A program made the position numbers and the translations under genes. From Chryseobacterium sp. (lineage in GTDB: Bacteria > Bacteroidota > Bacteroidia > Flavobacteriales > Weeksellaceae), in assembly GCA_003248755.1 (NCBI GenBank), contig QFQW01000027.1, positions 1-43,818 of the forward strand: 43,818 nt of DNA, read 5' to 3'. Numbering within the stretch: the stretch's first letter is position 1; each line of letters opens with the position of its first letter. The notes beneath the pieces are model-generated. The model was not told the DNA's origin, ran no database searches, and worked only from the letters and a program-made list of their open reading frames with translations. Positions 35,637 through 43,818 of the stretch are shown here, in pieces.

Positions 35637-36440
35637 ATGAGAAGAGTTTTATCCATAGTTTTTATGGCTTCATTGTTTTGTGTTATATTTTCATGTAAAG
35701 TAAAAGAAGACATCGATTACATGAAGAATATAGAACAGACAGCAATCCAAACATCTATTCAAACATCAACATTTACAATTCAGCCGGGAGATCAGTTGAT
35801 GATTCTGGTAACAGCAAAAGATAATGACGTTACCAAACCATTCAATAAAAATTATTCTTCTAGTGAGACTTCTCAATTTTCTCTTTCCAGTACTAATTTA
35901 CCAATACAAGGACAGACAACTGTCGTGGGACCAACATACTTGGTAGATTCTAAAGGTAATATTCAGTATCCTATAATTGGTGAGCTTAATACATCAGGTA
36001 AAACTATCGAGCAATTTCGAGAAATTTTGAAAGAAAGCTTAAAGCAATATATAAAGGAACCTGGAGTAAATATAAGAAACACCAATTTTAAGGTTACAGT
36101 GTTAGGTGAAGTTGCTAAGACAGGAACCTATTTGATACCAGATGGACAATCTATGACTATATTGGGGATCTTAGGTATGGCTGGAGATTTGACTATCTAT
36201 GGACAAAGAAAAAATGTTCTTGTAATTAGAAATATTGATGGTGCTACTACCAAACAATATATAGATTTGACCAATGCTGAGTTACTCAATTCGCCATACT
36301 ATTATGTTAAGCAGAATGATGTTATATACGTTTCGCCAAATAATACGAGAAAGAATTCATCTGCATACGGTCCTCAAGCAGGTATATTTATTTCAATTGC
36401 GTCTGTGCTTGTTGGTCTTTTGGCTCTATTGTTCAGGTAA
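35637..36440 (+). CDS. Polysaccharide export lipoprotein (Wza/BexD type)
   Basis: 267 residues, shorter than E. coli Wza (379) but normal for Bacteroidota. The lipobox is IFSC with a Cys near residue 20. The polysaccharide export domain begins at FTIQPGDQL and contains YLVDSKGNIQYPIIGEL; an SLBB-like domain follows (VTVLGEVAKTGTYLIPDG). The C-terminus is a hydrophobic helix (IFISIASVLVGLLALLFR), as in the helix that crosses the outer membrane in Wza octamers. It would form the outer membrane channel for the polymer and partner the Wzc-like kinases that follow. Confidence 0.93.
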   Translation: MRRVLSIVFMASLFCVIFSCKVKEDIDYMKNIEQTAIQTSIQTSTFTIQPGDQLMILVTAKDNDVTKPFNKNYSSSETSQFSLSSTNLPIQGQTTVVGPTYLVDSKGNIQYPIIGELNTSGKTIEQFREILKESLKQYIKEPGVNIRNTNFKVTVLGEVAKTGTYLIPDGQSMTILGILGMAGDLTIYGQRKNVLVIRNIDGATTKQYIDLTNAELLNSPYYYVKQNDVIYVSPNNTRKNSSAYGPQAGIFISIASVLVGLLALLFR

Positions 36441-36476
36441 AACTAAAAAGCTAACTTAGTTCATATTTTTTATAAT

Positions 36477-38801
36477 ATGGTACAGCCAACTGATAACCAC
36501 TCTAATGTTGATATTTCTACACTTGTTAAACCTTACCTTTCCAAATGGTATTGGTTTTTGCTTAGTGCAGTTTTTTTTATTGGCCTTGCTGTTTTTTATA
36601 TAAAAACATCGACTCCTGTTTATAATATTAGGGGAGCAGTTCTTATAAAAGATGCAAAAAAATCACTATCAGGATCTCCCGTAGGATCTATGGATATATT
36701 AGACGGGTTGTCTGGATTTGGTGGTATGAGTACTAATAGCATTGAGAATGAGGTTGAGATTTTTAAATCAAAAAAACTTATAAGAGATATTGTAACTCTT
36801 AATCCTTTACAGGTTACTATTAATAGTATCGAAGGAATAAGGAAAAAAGAACTTTTCGGAGACACCTCACCAATAATTATCTATGTTTTGAATGAGAAGA
36901 AGAACAAAAAATTTCCTAAAAAAGATTTTTTGCTGGCTTACAACAAGGATAATGTTGAGTTAGAATCAAAAGAATTTAAAATCAAAAAGAGTTTTAATTA
37001 TAATAAATTAATCAGTCTTCCTTTTGCAAATATTATTATCACTAAGAATGATAAATTTGATGCTGAAAAAGCTGAAAAAATTGGAAATATTTTTGAGGTT
37101 AATTTCTCCACTTTAGAGTCTACAGCAACATCTATTCAAAAACAAATTCAAGTAGATTTAGCAGATAAGGATGCAACGGTTATTAATCTTTCGATGAATG
37201 GATCTCAGGTTGATAAAGCGATACTTATTCTTAACGGATTGATTGATGCATATAACAAAGATGCTATATTAGATAAAAATACTGAGTCTCAAAAAACAAA
37301 AGAATTCATTGATAATAGAATCAATAAAATTTCTAAAGAATTAGGTGAGGTAGAAGATGAAAAAGAGCGTTTTAAAACGCAAAACAAAATTTCAGATATA
37401 CTTACAGAGGCCAAGATTAGTCTAGAAACATCAGCTGATGCAAAAAAGAAAGAATTAGAATTGGATGCACAATTAGAATTGACAAACAATCTTATAACAT
37501 ATCTTAATAAACAGAATAATAATCAAGTTTTACCTTCTAATATCGGACTAAATAATTCTGAATCCAATACTGCTATTGGTTCATATAATAGAATGGTTCT
37601 GGAAAGAAATAGAATGCTTGAAAATGCCACTCCACAAAATCCATTAGTCGTTGATCTTACAAAGCAAATCAACACAATGAAGCAAGCTGTTAGTGAATCT
37701 CTTGAAAAAAATAAAACTGGTTTGCAGATTGCCCTTCGGGAATATGTTAGCGAGCAGAATCAGATAGGTGCCAAAATTACAAAGATTCCATATCAGGAAA
37801 AACTCTTTAGGAGCTTTGAAAGGCAGCAGCAGATTAAAGAAAGTTTATATCTGTTATTGTTGCAGAAAAGGGAGGAAACGGCAATCTCTCTAGCTGTGGT
37901 TGCCCCCAAAGCAAGAACTGTAGAGCCTGTTTTTGTTTCGGATAAGCCGGTTGCTCCCAAAAAAATGCTAACCCTTTTTGCTGCAATGATTTTTGCTATA
38001 TTGGTTCCTTTTGTTTTTATTTATGTTAAGGAACTCCTTAATACGAAAATTGTTACAAAAAGTGATCTGAAAAAACATTCGGATTTGCCAATTATTGCAG
38101 AACTTCCTACTCTCAAAAAAAATACAGATCATCTGATCAGGAAAAATGATTTGTCGCCCTTAGCTGAAGCATTCAGGATACTTGTTACAAATATGGGATT
38201 TATGCTGGATAGTTCCAGTACAGCAAAAACTATATTTGTGACATCGTCTATTAAAGGAGAAGGGAAAACTTTTGTATCTATGAATCTGGCTCTTACCCTT
38301 TCGAATACTAATAATGTGATTATCATAGGTGCAGATATTCGGAACCCGCAGTTGCAAAGATATGATCCGGCTAAAAAACAGATGAAAGGCTTGTCCGAGT
38401 TTTTATATGATAATACGACAACTGTTGATAGTATTATTTCAAAAAACCCTATTAATGATAAAAGTGATATCATCTATTCCGGAATAATACCACCAAATCC
38501 AACTGAGCTTTTGAAAAACGGTAGATTCGAAGTTCTACTTGAAATATTAAAAACTAAATACCAATATATTATTATCGATACAGCACCGTTATTACTTGTA
38601 ACGGATACTTTTACAATTGCTAAGTATGCAGATCTTAAACTTTACGTTACTAGGTCAAACTATACAGAAAAATCGCTTGTGGAGTATGCTGACGAAACGG
38701 TAAAATCAGGAAAATTAAATAATGTTGCCCTTGTTTTGAATGATATATCCAAAGATAATTTTGGCTATGGAAACAAATTTGGCTATGGCTACAATAACTA
38801 A
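36477..38801 (+). CDS. Wzc-like polysaccharide tyrosine autokinase, copy 1
   Basis: 774 residues. An N-terminal Wzz-type chain-length domain starts with a membrane helix at about 24-43, followed by a long periplasmic coiled-coil region, a second helix near 500-520 and a cytoplasmic BY-kinase domain. The Walker A motif SIKGEGKT has Lys597, Walker A' is IIGADIRNPQ, and Walker B is IIIDTAPLLL. The tail NFGYGNKFGYGYNN holds the tyrosines expected to be autophosphorylated. Cycling of that phosphorylation controls polymer assembly and export with the Wza-like channel. Copy 2 follows after 8 bases. Confidence 0.94.
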   Translation: MVQPTDNHSNVDISTLVKPYLSKWYWFLLSAVFFIGLAVFYIKTSTPVYNIRGAVLIKDAKKSLSGSPVGSMDILDGLSGFGGMSTNSIENEVEIFKSKKLIRDIVTLNPLQVTINSIEGIRKKELFGDTSPIIIYVLNEKKNKKFPKKDFLLAYNKDNVELESKEFKIKKSFNYNKLISLPFANIIITKNDKFDAEKAEKIGNIFEVNFSTLESTATSIQKQIQVDLADKDATVINLSMNGSQVDKAILILNGLIDAYNKDAILDKNTESQKTKEFIDNRINKISKELGEVEDEKERFKTQNKISDILTEAKISLETSADAKKKELELDAQLELTNNLITYLNKQNNNQVLPSNIGLNNSESNTAIGSYNRMVLERNRMLENATPQNPLVVDLTKQINTMKQAVSESLEKNKTGLQIALREYVSEQNQIGAKITKIPYQEKLFRSFERQQQIKESLYLLLLQKREETAISLAVVAPKARTVEPVFVSDKPVAPKKMLTLFAAMIFAILVPFVFIYVKELLNTKIVTKSDLKKHSDLPIIAELPTLKKNTDHLIRKNDLSPLAEAFRILVTNMGFMLDSSSTAKTIFVTSSIKGEGKTFVSMNLALTLSNTNNVIIIGADIRNPQLQRYDPAKKQMKGLSEFLYDNTTTVDSIISKNPINDKSDIIYSGIIPPNPTELLKNGRFEVLLEILKTKYQYIIIDTAPLLLVTDTFTIAKYADLKLYVTRSNYTEKSLVEYADETVKSGKLNNVALVLNDISKDNFGYGNKFGYGYNN

Positions 38802-38809
38802 GAATAATA

Positions 38810-41167
38810 ATGGATAACGTAAAAAAAAGAGAAGAGGAAATTAATCTAAGAGAGCTTATTAAACCTTATGTAAAGCGTTGGTATTGGTTTTTTATAAGTG
38901 TTTTTGTTGCATTAGTATTGGGTGTTTTAAACATCAAATTCAGTACTCCTATTTACAAGATACAAAGTTCTGTATTAATAAAAGATGCTAAAAAGATGTC
39001 CAGTGCTTCTGGAGATTTTGGTGTTTTAGCTGGCTTAGGAGGGTTTGCCGGAATGGGCACGAACAGTATAGAGAATGAATTGGAAATATTTAAATCCAAA
39101 AAGATTTTAGATGATGCTGTGGCAAACTTAAAATTACAAACCTCTATTTATTCCAGAGAAAAGTATCACGATGTAGAACTTTATAAAGATACTAACCCAT
39201 TCAATATACTTGTTATCAATGAAAAGTTATATGAAGAATTACCTAAAATACCTGTTGATATCAAGATAAAAGGAGATGTTATTACATTATCGTCAAAGGA
39301 ATTCAAAAAGGATATTGTAACAACTTACAACAAAACAATTAGCCTGCCCTATGCTAACTTTATGATTGTAAAAAATCCTAAATTTAATCGTAAAAAAGTA
39401 AAAGAGCTTGACCTGGAAGATTTTTATTTTACTTATTCTCCATTAGAGAACATTGTGGATAATTTTCAAAAAGCAATTGATGTTGATCTTTTGGACAAAG
39501 ATGCAACCGTAATTGGATTATCATTAAACTATGCCAATAAAGACAAAGCAATTGATATTCTTGATGATATGGTAAAAGTATATAATGAATATGCTATTAC
39601 TGATAAAAATACTGAATCTAGTAAAACCAAAAATTTTATAGACGATAGAATTTTATTGATTTCCAAAGAACTAGGTGAAGTGGAAACCCAAAAAGAACGT
39701 TTTAAAATTGATAATAATGTTGTAGATATTGTTACAGAATCTAGACTTAATTTACAAATAACTACAGAAGCTAATAGAAGATTGCTAGAGATTGATACTC
39801 AGATTGAAATAACAAATATTTTGATTAATTACATCAATAGTCAAGGCAATAGTTATCAGTTAATGCCAACCAATATTGGTATGGATAGTTCCACAACAGC
39901 AGCATCCAATATTGCTGCTTACAATAAATTAATTCTGGATAGAAATAGAATGCTAGAGAATGCTACTCCTGAAAATCCATTAGTAGTTGATATAACAAAA
40001 GATATTAATGCTTTGAGATTAGCACTTAAAGAAAGTCTTTACAAAAACCTGTCAGCTCTTAAATCATCTAAAGCGATGACTTCCGGATATGAAGATCAAG
40101 CAGAAAATAAAATCAGTAAAGTTCCTAATCAAGAAAAATTATTTAGAAATATAGAGAGGCAACAACAAATTAAAGAGAACTTGTATCTTCTTTTGTTGCA
40201 AAAAAGAGAAGAAGCAGCAATTGCAATGGCTATTACAAGTAACAAAGCAAGATCTGTAGATGACGCTTATGCTCTTCAGAAACCTGTTGCTCCAAGAAAA
40301 TTGCTCACACTAATTGGTGCTCTTTTCTTTGGAACCCTAATTCCATTTGGGCTTATATATTCTAAGGAATTACTTAATGATAAGTTGGTTAATAAACATG
40401 ATTTGGATAAATTAAGTTCTACACCAGTATTGTCAGAAATTCCTCGACTTGGAAGAAACACAGACGAAACGATAAAGCCCAACGATATTTCACCATTAGC
40501 AGAATCATTTAGAATTTTGGTTACAAATCTTAATTTTATGCTTCCTAAAAAAGAAGAAGCAAAAATAATTTTTGTCACATCTACAATCAAAGGTGAGGGT
40601 AAAACATTTGTTTCTGTTAATTTATCTTTAGCTTTAGCTTCTCCCAAAAGAAAAGTCTTAGTAATTGGTTCTGATATTAGAAACCCTCAGTTACAGAGAT
40701 ATAACCCTGTTATGAAGTCAGTAAAAGGACTTACAGAATATCTTTATGGAGAAGAAGATAATTTGGATAATATCATACATCCAAGTGGATTAAATTCTAA
40801 TTGTGACTTCATATATTCAGGAAGTATTCCTCCAAATCCAACAGACCTTTTACAGAATGGTAAATATGAAGAGTTATTAGATGCATTAAAAAATAAATAT
40901 GATTTTATTATCTTAGATACCGCACCACTAATGCTGGTAACCGATTCATTCTTAATCTCTGAAGTTGCGGATGCTACTGTGTATGTTACACGTTCTGAAA
41001 TTACTCAGAAAGACTTTATTGATTTCGCAAATAAGAATATAGAGTCCAAAAAAATTAAGAATGTGGGATTCGTTCTTAATGATGTTCACAAAACCAATTT
41101 TGGATATGGAAATAAATATGGTTATGGTTATCAAGCAGAAGAAAAAAAATGGTGGCAGATTTTTTAA
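38810..41167 (+). CDS. Wzc-like polysaccharide tyrosine autokinase, copy 2
   Basis: 785 residues, homologous to copy 1 over its full length, including the opening helix (WYWFFISVFVALVLGVLNI), the GLGGFAGMGTNSIENE block and the kinase domain. Walker A GEGKT has Lys598, Walker A' is VIGSDIRNPQ, and Walker B is FIILDTAPLML. The tyrosine tail NFGYGNKYGYGYQ is followed by an extra AEEKKWWQIF not found in copy 1. Many residues differ between the copies, so this is an old duplication and not an assembly artefact. Both appear intact. Confidence 0.94.
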   Translation: MDNVKKREEEINLRELIKPYVKRWYWFFISVFVALVLGVLNIKFSTPIYKIQSSVLIKDAKKMSSASGDFGVLAGLGGFAGMGTNSIENELEIFKSKKILDDAVANLKLQTSIYSREKYHDVELYKDTNPFNILVINEKLYEELPKIPVDIKIKGDVITLSSKEFKKDIVTTYNKTISLPYANFMIVKNPKFNRKKVKELDLEDFYFTYSPLENIVDNFQKAIDVDLLDKDATVIGLSLNYANKDKAIDILDDMVKVYNEYAITDKNTESSKTKNFIDDRILLISKELGEVETQKERFKIDNNVVDIVTESRLNLQITTEANRRLLEIDTQIEITNILINYINSQGNSYQLMPTNIGMDSSTTAASNIAAYNKLILDRNRMLENATPENPLVVDITKDINALRLALKESLYKNLSALKSSKAMTSGYEDQAENKISKVPNQEKLFRNIERQQQIKENLYLLLLQKREEAAIAMAITSNKARSVDDAYALQKPVAPRKLLTLIGALFFGTLIPFGLIYSKELLNDKLVNKHDLDKLSSTPVLSEIPRLGRNTDETIKPNDISPLAESFRILVTNLNFMLPKKEEAKIIFVTSTIKGEGKTFVSVNLSLALASPKRKVLVIGSDIRNPQLQRYNPVMKSVKGLTEYLYGEEDNLDNIIHPSGLNSNCDFIYSGSIPPNPTDLLQNGKYEELLDALKNKYDFIILDTAPLMLVTDSFLISEVADATVYVTRSEITQKDFIDFANKNIESKKIKNVGFVLNDVHKTNFGYGNKYGYGYQAEEKKWWQIF

Positions 41168-41176
41168 AATTTCTTG

Positions 41177-42424
41177 ATGATTAAAAAATTTATATTACTG
41201 TTTAACAGTCATAAAAAAATAGCTGAAAACTATTTTTTTATGACTATAATACAGATACTAAACTCGCTGTTTTCTATTGTCATCTACCCTTATTTGATAA
41301 GAGCTTTAGGTGCCGATAGTTATGGTTTATATGTATATGTATTGTCAATAATTACTTATTTTAATTTTTTAATCAATTTTGGATTTGATTTTCCGGCTAC
41401 AAAAGCTGTTGCAGAGTTTAAAGATGATAAAGACCGTTTAAACGAAATATTGTCTTGTGTTTTTACAGCCAAATTTTATTTGCAAGTTATTTCATTTGGA
41501 TTAATGTTTTTATTGATTTGGTTAGTCCCATTTTTTAGAAATAATTATCTTATATTTATTCTAGTTTTTTTACAAACTATTAGCAATGTACTTTTTCCTC
41601 AATGGTATTATCAAGGGGTTCAGAGAATGAGGGTTGTGACATTGATTCAGGTTATATTCAAAGTATTGTCTATACCATTAATTTTCACATTTGTTAAATC
41701 TGCTTCTGATGTCAACATTTTTGCAGGAATCAATTCTATAACAATTATCCTTGGAGCTATTGTAGCAGCTATAATGATAGTTTTTTATGATGGAATCAAA
41801 ATTAGAATTGTTGGTTTTGTCTCCTTGAAAAAATGGTTTTCAGATGCATTTCCTTTTTTTCTTAGTAGTTCTGTTGGGATTATAAAAGAGCAGGGAGTAC
41901 CTATCTTGATTGGTTCTTTTTTTGGAATGAGAGATGTAGCATTGTATGACTTGGCCAATAAAATTGTCATTATTCCAAGAACTCTTTTGATGAGTTTGAA
42001 TGCGGCACTATTCCCAAAAATTGTAACATTAAATAAAAAAGATGTAGTCCGGAAAATCATTAAGTATGAATATTTGATTGGAATATTCACCGTTATTTTT
42101 GTTATTATATTTGGCAAATGGATTATACAGTTTTTAGGAGGGGATCAAATGGCAGGATCTTATTATTTATCAATTATTCTTAGTATGTCGATTATCAGCT
42201 GGTTGGTTGTAGGCGCATATATTAGTTTTGTTTTTATACCAAGTAACAATTATTATTTGGTTACAAAAAATCAAATATTAGCTTCTGTTTCCGCCGCATT
42301 CTTTATTATAATCGGAATGGTGATTAATCATAGCATCTATGTATTAGTAAGTGCATTAGCTTTTTCTGGTCTTTTGGAAATTGCTTTTTGTTCTTATGTA
42401 ACTTCTAAAAAGAGATTGCTATGA
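41177..42424 (+). CDS. Oligosaccharide flippase (Wzx-like)
   Basis: 415 residues from the ATG at 41177 (a TTG just before is in frame). About twelve hydrophobic helices; the N-terminal block IYPYLIRALGADSYGLY is typical of RfbX/Wzx proteins of the MOP superfamily. It would move the undecaprenyl-linked repeat unit to the outer face of the inner membrane. Its TGA stop overlaps the start of the next gene by four bases (ATGA), which indicates coupling. Confidence 0.92.
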   Translation: MIKKFILLFNSHKKIAENYFFMTIIQILNSLFSIVIYPYLIRALGADSYGLYVYVLSIITYFNFLINFGFDFPATKAVAEFKDDKDRLNEILSCVFTAKFYLQVISFGLMFLLIWLVPFFRNNYLIFILVFLQTISNVLFPQWYYQGVQRMRVVTLIQVIFKVLSIPLIFTFVKSASDVNIFAGINSITIILGAIVAAIMIVFYDGIKIRIVGFVSLKKWFSDAFPFFLSSSVGIIKEQGVPILIGSFFGMRDVALYDLANKIVIIPRTLLMSLNAALFPKIVTLNKKDVVRKIIKYEYLIGIFTVIFVIIFGKWIIQFLGGDQMAGSYYLSIILSMSIISWLVVGAYISFVFIPSNNYYLVTKNQILASVSAAFFIIIGMVINHSIYVLVSALAFSGLLEIAFCSYVTSKKRLL

Positions 42425-43416
42425 TAGAAGTGTCCGTTGTTGTTCCAATGTATAGGGTTGCCGATTTTATTGAACGATGTGCTATTTCATTATTTGGTCA
42501 AACATTTACCAATTTAGAATATGTTTTTGTTAATGACTGTACACCGGATAATTCTGTAGAAATTTTAAATTCAATTCTAGACAGATTTCCTGACCGTAAA
42601 AAGTATGTGAAAATTATAAATCATAATGAAAATAAAGGTTTGGCATGCGCTAGGAATACAGGGGTGAAAAATGCTTGCGGTAACTTTATTCTGCATATAG
42701 ATAGTGATGATTATGTTGATAAGGATATGGTTGCAGATATGTATGGATTTGCAATAGCACAAGATGCAGATGTAGTTGTGTCAGACTATTGGATAGAATG
42801 GGAAAATAAAAGAAACTATATTAAGCAAAATTTTAATGAGGATGTAAAAACATTTGTAAAAATGTTAATAGAAGGAGATGCCGCACCTGTTGTTTGGAAC
42901 AAATTATTTAAGAGAGAGTTGTATACTAGAAATAATATCTATGCAATTGAAGGGATTAATTATGGTGAGGATATAACTGTTACCCCGAAATTATGCTATT
43001 ATGCAAAAAAAATTGTCAAAATTGATAAAGCTTATGTAAATTATGTTCAGTATAATATAAATTCGTATTCAAATTCTGTCTCTAAGAACAATATTAAAAA
43101 TGTAGCACTGGTATATAAGTCTTTATACGATTTTTTTGCCGAAGATGATGGAAAACGTGAACTTTTACTTTCTGTTAATAAAGGTCAGATTTATAAAAAA
43201 ATTGAATTAATTAGAGAGACTGATATTGATAAAGTTTCTTATATTTTAGAAATGTTTCCAGATATTATTACTCAACAAAATTTAAAAGATAATATTGGAA
43301 GAGTGGATCGTATAATTGTCTTTTTATTAAAGAAGAATTTCATTTTTGGACTAAAAATATTTTTATATATCTATAAATCACTCCGTAAAATTATACGAAA
43401 TTTGAAAAATCATTAA
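42421..43416 (+). CDS. Family 2 glycosyltransferase
   Basis: 331 residues. The GT-A domain begins VSVVVPMYRVADFIERC, with FVNDCTPDNS for nucleotide binding and the metal-binding motif HIDSDDYVDKDM. NYGEDITVTPKL follows as the acceptor-side acid block. The C-terminal 100 residues are basic and helical and may lie on the membrane. It would add one sugar to the lipid-linked repeat unit; donor and linkage cannot be told. It is coupled to the flippase gene by a 4-base overlap. Confidence 0.92.
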   Translation: MIEVSVVVPMYRVADFIERCAISLFGQTFTNLEYVFVNDCTPDNSVEILNSILDRFPDRKKYVKIINHNENKGLACARNTGVKNACGNFILHIDSDDYVDKDMVADMYGFAIAQDADVVVSDYWIEWENKRNYIKQNFNEDVKTFVKMLIEGDAAPVVWNKLFKRELYTRNNIYAIEGINYGEDITVTPKLCYYAKKIVKIDKAYVNYVQYNINSYSNSVSKNNIKNVALVYKSLYDFFAEDDGKRELLLSVNKGQIYKKIELIRETDIDKVSYILEMFPDIITQQNLKDNIGRVDRIIVFLLKKNFIFGLKIFLYIYKSLRKIIRNLKNH

Positions 43417-43467
43417 AGTATAACTTCCTATCCGCAAAAAAAATTTAAATCATAGTTTTAATCATTT

Positions 43468-43818
43468 ATGTTACCTTATCTAATAGTTTTTTTTCTAAGT
43501 ATCCTTTTTACTCATTTGGCTCAAGAGTCGGATAAGAATAATAGAAAATTATTCTTTTTTGTATTTTCAGCTTTTGCAGTATTATTGCCATCGTTATTGG
43601 CAGGACTTAGAGATTCGGGGATAGGGACAGATACAGAAACATATGTGGATACAGTTTGGCGAACAATTAATAGAATTAATTCTTATGAAGAGTTTCAAAA
43701 ACTCTACAAGCAGGAAAAATTTGATGATATAGAGTATGGCTACTTATTACTTAATTTTATAGGTTCTAGATTTGGTTCTTCGGTTAATATTATATATTTC
43801 TTAACTAGTTTTTTTGTA
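43468..43818 (+). CDS. EpsG/Wzy-like polymerase (partial, 3' end outside the window)
   Basis: 117 codons are present, open to the window edge. Hydrophobic helices begin at MLPYLIVFFLSILF, and the sequence AGLRDSGIGTDTETYV is the typical EpsG-family motif in the first outer loop. Members are thought to polymerise repeat units (the Wzy role) in exopolysaccharide synthesis. The position after flippase and glycosyltransferase genes fits. Confidence 0.85.
   Translation, partial: MLPYLIVFFLSILFTHLAQESDKNNRKLFFFVFSAFAVLLPSLLAGLRDSGIGTDTETYVDTVWRTINRINSYEEFQKLYKQEKFDDIEYGYLLLNFIGSRFGSSVNIIYFLTSFFV

Noticed and set aside
36477..41167. Tandem Wzc genes as an assembly duplication
   Set aside because: The copies differ throughout at both nucleotide and protein level and in their C-terminal ends.

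Overview
The window looks like chromosomal DNA from a Flavobacteriia member of the Bacteroidota, probably close to Chryseobacterium or Epilithonimonas; the genus is inferred only from overall gene resemblance. The DNA is A+T-rich. Start codons lack Shine-Dalgarno sequences, several promoters carry the Bacteroidota -7 element TAnnTTTG, and three genes end in type IX secretion (T9SS) sorting domains. No tRNA, rRNA, CRISPR array, transposase or phage gene was seen.

Region 1 (1-9730) is mostly housekeeping: the tail of a T9SS-secreted protein, an OmpA-family lipoprotein (minus), tilS, a small GxxExxY protein lying between related repeats, dsbD, an isolated exbD, a coupled trio (lipoprotein, alpha/beta hydrolase, DUF1304 membrane protein), then comF and an ScfR/RamB-type regulator on the minus strand. 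Region 2 (9731-12794) is the glyoxylate shunt. Malate synthase and isocitrate lyase are transcribed away from the regulator, and a perfect 16-bp palindrome sits at the malate synthase promoter. Region 3 (13109-16365) holds an alpha-glucan phosphorylase homologue with threonine where the cofactor-binding lysine is expected, an unrecognised protein with a faint nuclease-like motif, and an HU-family protein followed by regularly spaced CACGTG repeats.

Region 4 (16656-30103) is dominated by two very large secreted proteins (about 2001 and 2258 residues). Each has a signal peptide, arrays of adhesin-like domains and a closely related C-terminal module ending in a T9SS sorting signal. They are followed by a small protein with a signal peptide, a Pro/Gly-rich linker, a PVPID motif, one membrane helix and a basic tail, the layout of a C-terminal sorting signal.

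Region 5 (30149 to the end, continuing outside) is an exopolysaccharide or capsule locus, all on the plus strand: initiating sugar transferase, ATP-grasp enzyme, HAD phosphatase-like protein, DegT-type aminotransferase, membrane-bound nucleotide-sugar 4,6-dehydratase, Wza-like export lipoprotein, two tandem Wzc-like tyrosine autokinases, Wzx-like flippase, GT2 glycosyltransferase and the start of an EpsG/Wzy-like polymerase. Together these could make an amino-deoxysugar, load it on undecaprenyl phosphate, extend, flip and polymerise the repeat unit, and export the chain. The points most worth a second look are the PVPID protein beside this locus, the ATP-grasp enzyme where an acetyltransferase might be expected, the duplicated kinases, the lysine-less phosphorylase and the repeat-flanked GxxExxY gene.
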